Below, piece after piece: positions 32,540-36,680 of a DNA stretch of 36,680 nt. The notes under the pieces were generated by a model that worked only from the letters and a program-made list of their open reading frames with translations, was not told the DNA's origin and did no database searches. The DNA is taken from contig JALEWR010000125.1 of assembly GCA_022783515.1 (NCBI GenBank), forward strand, positions 1 through 36,680. Reading direction: 5' to 3'. The translations under genes were made by a program, and so were the position numbers. How positions within the stretch are numbered: the first letter of the stretch is position 1; each line of letters opens with the position of its first letter. This stretch comes from Prevotella sp. (GTDB taxonomy: Bacteria > Bacteroidota > Bacteroidia > Bacteroidales > Bacteroidaceae).

Positions 32540-33511
32540 CTATGCCTGATGGATAGCAGCTTGTTGGCTATTGGAAGTGTCTTCTGTAAGTTTTTTCTTG
32601 TTTTTTACACTCTTCGTTCGCTTGGCTTTGAACTTATCGAAGCCTAATCCATATACACCGATTACAGCACTTTGCGATACAAAGGCATTGGGGTCAATGC
32701 TTTCGATGGTTTGAAAAATCTTTCTCGACTCGTTTTGGCGAGCTAAGACAAAGAGCATCTTCACATCTCTGCCCGAATAAAAACCGTTGCCACTGATGGT
32801 GGTACAGCCACGAAGCACTTTTTCGTTGATGGCCCGACCAATCTCTTCGTATTTTTCGGAGATAATGAAAAATTGTACCGATTGACGCATCATGTTAACC
32901 ACTTTGTCAACACAGATGGACGAAACAAACAATACGACATAACCATACAGCACCTGTTCCCAGTCTTGCAACACCACATAGCATGACGAAACCACCATAA
33001 TATCGACTAACATAATGACCTTGCCGAGTGATATGTCATGGTATTTATTGACCATGGCGGCAATGACATCAGTTCCGCCCGTACTGCCTTGGTATGACAA
33101 ACATAGTCCGACAGACACACCCAAGCATCCGCCGCCTAAGATGGCTGCCATAAAAGGTTGGTCGTTGAGTAGGGTCGAGGCGGCATACCATGTCTGTATC
33201 GTATCGGCAAAGAGCGAGAAGACCGTAGCAGAGTAGATGGTCTTGAGGCAAAATCGCCATCCTAAGATGCGTAAGGCAAAGCCTAAGAGGATGATGTTGG
33301 TGCCGATAAACGATGCTGAAACAGGAATTTTAAATCCCCACCATAAGATGGATGAGAAACCTGCCAAGCCTCCTAAGGGGATGTGATTGGGTAAGAGAAA
33401 GAGCGCCCAACCGCCACCACCGATGAACATGGCGAGCGTCAAGATGAGCAGGTCACGCACAAAAGTGTGTTTTTGTGGCTTTTTCATTGCTTGAGTTGTC
33501 TTTTCTGTCAT
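32540..33511 (-). CDS. YitT family membrane protein (DUF161 + DUF2179)
   Basis: A 323-residue inner-membrane protein. About five to six hydrophobic segments (residues about 15-195) carry the YitT pattern: GGGWALFLLPNHIPLGGLAG, later GCLGVSVGLCLSYQGSTGGTDVIAAMVNKY. A soluble C-terminal DUF2179 domain follows (about 210-295; VLRGCTTISGNGFYSGRDVKMLFVLARQNE). The last 25 residues are basic and polar. The family is widespread and poorly characterised; the DUF2179 part is thought to be a ligand-sensing module. It has its own -7 element, so it is probably a single-gene unit. Confidence 0.88.
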   Translation of the reverse strand: MTEKTTQAMKKPQKHTFVRDLLILTLAMFIGGGGWALFLLPNHIPLGGLAGFSSILWWGFKIPVSASFIGTNIILLGFALRILGWRFCLKTIYSATVFSLFADTIQTWYAASTLLNDQPFMAAILGGGCLGVSVGLCLSYQGSTGGTDVIAAMVNKYHDISLGKVIMLVDIMVVSSCYVVLQDWEQVLYGYVVLFVSSICVDKVVNMMRQSVQFFIISEKYEEIGRAINEKVLRGCTTISGNGFYSGRDVKMLFVLARQNESRKIFQTIESIDPNAFVSQSAVIGVYGLGFDKFKAKRTKSVKNKKKLTEDTSNSQQAAIHQA

Positions 33512-33816
33512 ATTTGTTTGTGCTTGTTGTGGTATTTATTTCACATGGTTGCAAAGATAAATAAAAATATAGTTAAGAGCTACAAACTATTTCTTGTTTT
33601 TTCTTGTCAAATGTAGGAAAAATTAAAGCTGCGGTATGTGCAATTGCCCTTCCAACCTTCCCGAAGGAGGGAGAGAAGCCAAGGAGAGACGGCCTTGTTA
33701 CCATTCCTTCATCTAAAAATACTTCAACAGGCTTCCTTTCATTCTTTGAATGGGAAGAGGAGGTTTCACCTAATCATCCGTCACTGGCATTTCGCACTTA
33801 AAACTCCCCAACTCAT
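33512..33816. other. Intergenic region between AraC and YitT genes
   Basis: A 305-bp gap. A minus-strand TATCTTTG at 33559-33552 is the likely -7 box of the YitT gene, about 40 bp from its start. The middle has a short palindrome CCTTCCCGAAGG (about 33655). Frames open on the plus strand across it have no family resemblance and are not called as genes. Confidence 0.5.
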
Positions 33817-34665
33817 TTACCTTGACTCTTTTCTTTTGCCTGCTCTGAATTGGAGAGGCGAGATGCCGGTATAGTTTTTAAAATAACGTCCGAATGCTGA
33901 TTGATCGGGGAAATTGAGGCGGTCGGAAATCTCTTTGATGCTCAAGTTACTGTCTTGGAGATATTGTTGGGCTCTTAATATTGTTACTTCCTCTATCCAT
34001 TGGATGGCATTTTTGCCCGATAGTGCCTTGATGATTGATGTGAAATAACCCGGGGTGAGCTGCTGCAACTGAGCATAGAATGCTACCGAACGTTGCGACG
34101 CATAATGCTGGAGTAGTGAGGCAAGGAAGCGGTCGAACAATAGCTGGTCGCGTTTTTGCTGTGTTGCAGTAATGGGCTTGGAGTCGTAGTAGAGGTCTAC
34201 CACCTCATACACCAAGGTCTCGGTGAGCGTTCTCACTAGTGAAAGGATGATAGGCTCTGTGTCGTCTGTTATCCTTGCTGTATAGAAAGCAACTTTTTCT
34301 TGGTATTGCAAAAGCGTTTTCTGAAAGCGTTTTTCTTGTTCATCGCTAATGATGGTACAAGGATTCTGTCGCATTTGCAGGCGATTTTTAAAGGGAAGGT
34401 GTGGCATTGCCCCATTGAGCGAGTCGATACCTTCTATCAATGTTACACCTTTAAAGTCGCTGCTGTGCTGATGTATCACCATGTCGGCAAAGGGCATGAA
34501 GATACACAAACTGTTGCGGGCAATGGAAAACTGCTTGTTACCCATGCTTACTTGTGCCGTTCCCTCCATGCAAAGGAAAGCCCCATAGATATCTTTGACG
34601 TTGAAAGGGCTGTCGGCATCAATCGTCTTGGCTTTGATTGTATTCAATATATAATTGTCCATCAT
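33817..34665 (-). CDS. AraC family transcriptional regulator
   Basis: A 282-residue regulator. The N-terminal part (about 15-100) looks like the AraC cupin-type sensing domain (FLCMEGTAQVSMGNKQFSIA). The C-terminal 100 residues form the double helix-turn-helix: first around FTSIIKALSGKNAIQWIEEV, second around LSIKEISDRLNFPDQSAFGR, then YFKNYTGISPLQFR, the diagnostic AraC signature. The effector and targets are unknown. It lies upstream of the YitT gene on the same strand, and divergent from the DUF3467 gene across a 423-bp AT-rich gap. Confidence 0.92.
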   Translation of the reverse strand: MMDNYILNTIKAKTIDADSPFNVKDIYGAFLCMEGTAQVSMGNKQFSIARNSLCIFMPFADMVIHQHSSDFKGVTLIEGIDSLNGAMPHLPFKNRLQMRQNPCTIISDEQEKRFQKTLLQYQEKVAFYTARITDDTEPIILSLVRTLTETLVYEVVDLYYDSKPITATQQKRDQLLFDRFLASLLQHYASQRSVAFYAQLQQLTPGYFTSIIKALSGKNAIQWIEEVTILRAQQYLQDSNLSIKEISDRLNFPDQSAFGRYFKNYTGISPLQFRAGKRKESR

Positions 34666-35088
34666 TCGTGTGGATTAGCATGTGAGTTGGAAAAAGTGTT
34701 GTTTAGGTGCGGATATTGCTACGAATAGAGAAGAAATAGATGTTGGTCGATTTTTCATTTTATTGCCGTTGAATAAGTGGGCTTTTCTGACCGTTTTCTT
34801 ACTTTGAGTGTAGATTTTGCACATTTTTCATCTGCTTTTTTACTCCATCTCAACGAGTTTTTTGCAAATTTAGTATAATTTTTTCTTATTGCATGTATGC
34901 TCTTTGTGCTTTATACTTGGTTTTTCTTCTTTTTTTTGTTTTTGCATTTGTCTTTTTACTCTTCCCCTGTTGATTCTACGCTCTTTGCCGGTGAAAAAAA
35001 ATGGTGTTCATGGGTAATAACAATATTTTTTATATACCTTTGTGAGCGTGAAGATGATATAATTTTTTCAACCTAACATATTAAATTT
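34666..35088. other. AT-rich divergent intergenic region
   Basis: A 423-bp gap with no gene. It is dominated by T-rich stretches (34861-34960). A minus-strand TAAATTTG (34872-34865) could start an AraC transcript with a roughly 190-nt leader; a plus-strand TACCTTTG at 35035-35042 fits the DUF3467 gene. Confidence 0.5.
35035..35042 (+). promoter_or_regulatory. Probable -7 element for the DUF3467 gene
   Basis: TACCTTTG fits TAnnTTTG and lies 46 bp before the ATG. There is no clear -33 TTTG at the right distance. Confidence 0.5.
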
Positions 35089-35406
35089 ATGGAAAATAAC
35101 AACAATCCACAAGCAGAACAAAACAGCATTGAGTTAAGACCGGAAGTAGCCATGGGTATTTATTCAAACTTGGCTTTGATATCTCATTCACCTACCGATT
35201 TCGTTCTCGATTTCTTGCAGATGCTTCCCGGAATGCCTCGCCCCACAGTTGCAAGTCGCATCATCCTTGCACCCGAACACGCAAAGCGTTTGTTGCAAGC
35301 ATTGAACGAGAATATATATAAATATGAACAAGAGTTTGGCAAGATAGAAATGCCCGAAGGTCCTCGCACCATCGCTCCTTTTAATACAGGTAGTGGCGAG
35401 GCGTAA
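35089..35406 (+). CDS. DUF3467 domain protein
   Basis: A 105-residue soluble protein matching DUF3467 over nearly its whole length: SIELRPEVAMGIYSNLALIS, HSPTDFVLDFLQMLPGMPRP, then VASRIILAPEHAKRLLQALN. The function of the family is unknown; members are small, abundant-looking cytoplasmic proteins in Bacteroidota and others. The sequence has a polar, asparagine-rich N-terminus and a flexible acidic and glycine-rich tail. It appears to be a single-gene unit with its own promoter box and terminator. Confidence 0.92.
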   Translation: MENNNNPQAEQNSIELRPEVAMGIYSNLALISHSPTDFVLDFLQMLPGMPRPTVASRIILAPEHAKRLLQALNENIYKYEQEFGKIEMPEGPRTIAPFNTGSGEA

Positions 35407-35425
35407 ATGAAAGAAAAGAGATAAG

Positions 35426-35462
35426 AGTGGGGGATAAGACGACGTCTTGTCTCCCACTTTTG
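35426..35462 (+). terminator. Terminator after the DUF3467 gene
   Basis: GTGGGGGATAAGAC pairs with GTCTTGTCTCCCAC (14 bp, two G-T wobbles) around GAC, followed by TTTTGTG. It begins about 20 bp after the stop codon. Confidence 0.8.
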
Positions 35463-35518
35463 TGATTCATAGGATGTGTTGAGCAATATGGAATATTTCC
35501 ATGGAATGCTTATCTTTT

Positions 35519-35556
35519 ACGTCAGTTTGGGTTTATTCCGAACTGACGTGATTTTT
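35519..35556. terminator. Second hairpin terminator, possibly bidirectional
   Basis: ACGTCAGTT (35519-35527) pairs with AACTGACGT (35541-35549) around a 13-nt loop, then GATTTTTT. The minus strand also has a short A/T tail, so it could serve the convergent exported-protein gene as well. Confidence 0.7.
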
Positions 35557-35574
35557 TAAGTTTTACGTTTTTAA

Positions 35575-35683
35575 GTTAATGAGTTTTTGTTTTATGCTGT
35601 GTGTGTCGTTGCTTAAAATCTCGATCAATCGTTGCGAACCACGAACTTAAAAACTCATTAACTCAAAGACTCATTAACTCACC
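35575..35683. repeat. Inverted intergenic repeat (aagttaatgagtt family)
   Basis: AGTTAATGAGTTTTT near 35574-35588 is the reverse complement of AAAAACTCATTAACT near 35649-35663, and a second ACTCATTAACTC follows at once (to 35680). The right arm overlaps the stop codon of the minus-strand gene ending at 35679. It has the same style as the element at 1718-1870, with t-a instead of g-g in the motif. Confidence 0.65.
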
Positions 35684-36290
35684 ACCCCATCATGTCATGA
35701 ATAGTCTCGTATCGCAATAATACAGAAGATGCAAGAAAGATTGGTTTGTCGCATTTTATTTTTCCTGTATCATCTATCGTGATGTTCTGTCGTGTTACTT
35801 CAAATCTGCGATCATACAGGCCATCTGCTATATCATTATAATAGACAACCGACAAACTATAAGGATGGGCAATTCCTTGAACAAGAGTATAGCCTTCATC
35901 GCTAGTTTCTTTTAACAGCAAATAATCTACGAGCGTTCCCGAAGGCGTAAACACAGCAATGAGGAATCTATAGTAGGGATATCCGATGCCCTTGGGAATA
36001 TCGCAAGACACTGTGGAGTGCAATATCACCCACTTGTCTGTTACCACCTTGCGACCAAAAGAAAAATAAACGGAATCGCCACAAAGCTGCTTTGGCTTTA
36101 TAAAAGAATATATTTTTGGCAAATAACGCATCACCGAATCGCGGTTATCGCTAAACAAAAAGTCGTCATTACTAATAACGTTTTTCTGCACAAGTGGTAC
36201 GTCTGAAATGTGTTCCCACTCACTTTTCTGTGCTTGTGCAATGCCTACGATAAATGCTAAACATGCAATGATTATGATTCTTGTTTTCAT
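35679..36290 (-). CDS. Exported protein of unknown function, tandem copy 1
   Basis: A 203-residue protein with a clear signal peptide (MKTRIIIIACLAFIVGIAQA, cleavage after AQA, then QKSEWEH), so it is periplasmic or exported. No named domain is recognised. The body is beta-rich, with recognisable blocks YYRFLIAVFTPSGTLVDYLL, SDEGYTLVQGIAHPYSLSVV and ITIDDTGKIKCDKP. A second, near-identical gene lies immediately upstream on the same strand. Its last codons and stop are built partly from the intergenic repeat, so the C-terminal MMGW end may be recent. Confidence 0.75.
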   Translation of the reverse strand: MKTRIIIIACLAFIVGIAQAQKSEWEHISDVPLVQKNVISNDDFLFSDNRDSVMRYLPKIYSFIKPKQLCGDSVYFSFGRKVVTDKWVILHSTVSCDIPKGIGYPYYRFLIAVFTPSGTLVDYLLLKETSDEGYTLVQGIAHPYSLSVVYYNDIADGLYDRRFEVTRQNITIDDTGKIKCDKPIFLASSVLLRYETIHDMMGW

Positions 36291-36388
36291 CGTCTTTATT
36301 CTTTATTACGTCTAACCAAAGTAATTTAAATTTACCTGTCATCTTATCTTTTATTGCCTTGCGTCTTTTTGTGTGTCGTTATAGTAAT

Positions 36389-36680
36389 TTACCAGTCTAG
36401 CATATCACGCATAACACTATATGGGATATGTACAGAGGAAGCCACAGTGGATGGTTTGTCGCATTTTATTTTTCCTGTATCATCTATTGTGATGTGCTGT
36501 CGTGTTACTTCATATCTGTTATCAAACATGCCATCTGCCATTTCATTATAATAGACAACCGACAAACTATAAGGTTGGGCAATTCCTTGAACAAGAGGAT
36601 AACCTTCATCGCTATATTCTTTTAACAGCAAATAATCTACGAGCGTTCCCGAGGGCGTAAACACAGCAATGAGGAATCTC
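36389..36680 (-). CDS. Exported protein of unknown function, tandem copy 2 (partial, cut by window end)
   Basis: The frame runs from the right edge of the window (first full codon at 36679) to a stop at 36389, giving the C-terminal 96 residues. It reads RFLIAVFTPSGTLVDYLLLK, then EYSDEGYPLVQGIAQPYSLS and ends SVMRDMLDW, matching copy 1 block by block. At DNA level, 36461-36680 and 35751-35970 differ at roughly 16 places over about 220 bp by eye, a shift of about 710 bp. The true start lies outside the window. Confidence 0.85.
   Translation of the reverse strand, partial: RFLIAVFTPSGTLVDYLLLKEYSDEGYPLVQGIAQPYSLSVVYYNEMADGMFDNRYEVTRQHITIDDTGKIKCDKPSTVASSVHIPYSVMRDMLDW

Noticed and set aside
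33604-33874. Two short plus-strand frames in the AraC-YitT gap
   Set aside because: No family resemblance, and one runs into the antisense of the AraC gene.

Overview
The window looks like chromosomal DNA of a Bacteroidota bacterium, most likely Prevotella or a close relative. Three things point there: the protein types (DUF4249 lipoprotein beside a TonB-dependent receptor, DUF3467, DUF6646-like barrel, single-chain PurL, short paired chromate transporters, DUF4132); the L34 sequence; and repeated promoter elements of the Bacteroidota type (TAnnTTTG at about -7, sometimes with TTTG or CTTG about 20 bp upstream). No rRNA, tRNA, CRISPR array, transposase or phage gene was seen.

Layout. 1-2430 (+): two exported proteins of unknown role, the second a probable small beta-barrel. 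2446-4489 (-): a LysR regulator followed by a YeiH-type putative sulfate exporter. 4850-9952 (+): purL, then two single-domain chromate transporters. 10125-11444 (+): a DUF389 membrane protein. 11601-15763 (+): a tight three-gene surface operon of lipoprotein, TonB-dependent receptor and DUF4249 lipoprotein, behind a textbook Bacteroidota promoter. 15764-16383: a 22-bp-period repeat array and a gene fragment. 16421-18929 (-): an unusual QueD-like protein with a zinc ribbon, and a DUF2156-GNAT fusion. 19085-21410 (+): pta and ackA, the acetate/ATP pathway, with a strong terminator between them. 21916-27536 (+): a small unknown protein and a 1698-residue DUF4132 protein, probably one module. 27887-31246 (-): glycosyltransferase, radC, a DUF59 Fe-S assembly protein, an LpxH-type phosphatase and a truncated acyltransferase. 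31437-34665 (-): efp, rpmH, a YitT-type membrane protein and an AraC regulator. 35089-35406 (+): a DUF3467 protein. 35679 to the right edge (-): two near-identical tandem copies of an exported-protein gene, the second cut by the window end.

Intergenic DNA is unusually rich in short repeats built from variants of aagttggtgagtt and its complement. These appear as inverted pairs (1718-1870, 35575-35683) or short tandem arrays (4578-4623, 15927-15958, 21769-21825). They are probably a dispersed, lineage-specific repeat family. The most notable points are the DUF4132 two-gene module, the QueD homologue that lacks the usual catalytic cysteine but carries a zinc ribbon, a cysteine-rich insertion in PurL, and the 22-bp-period array near 16 kb.
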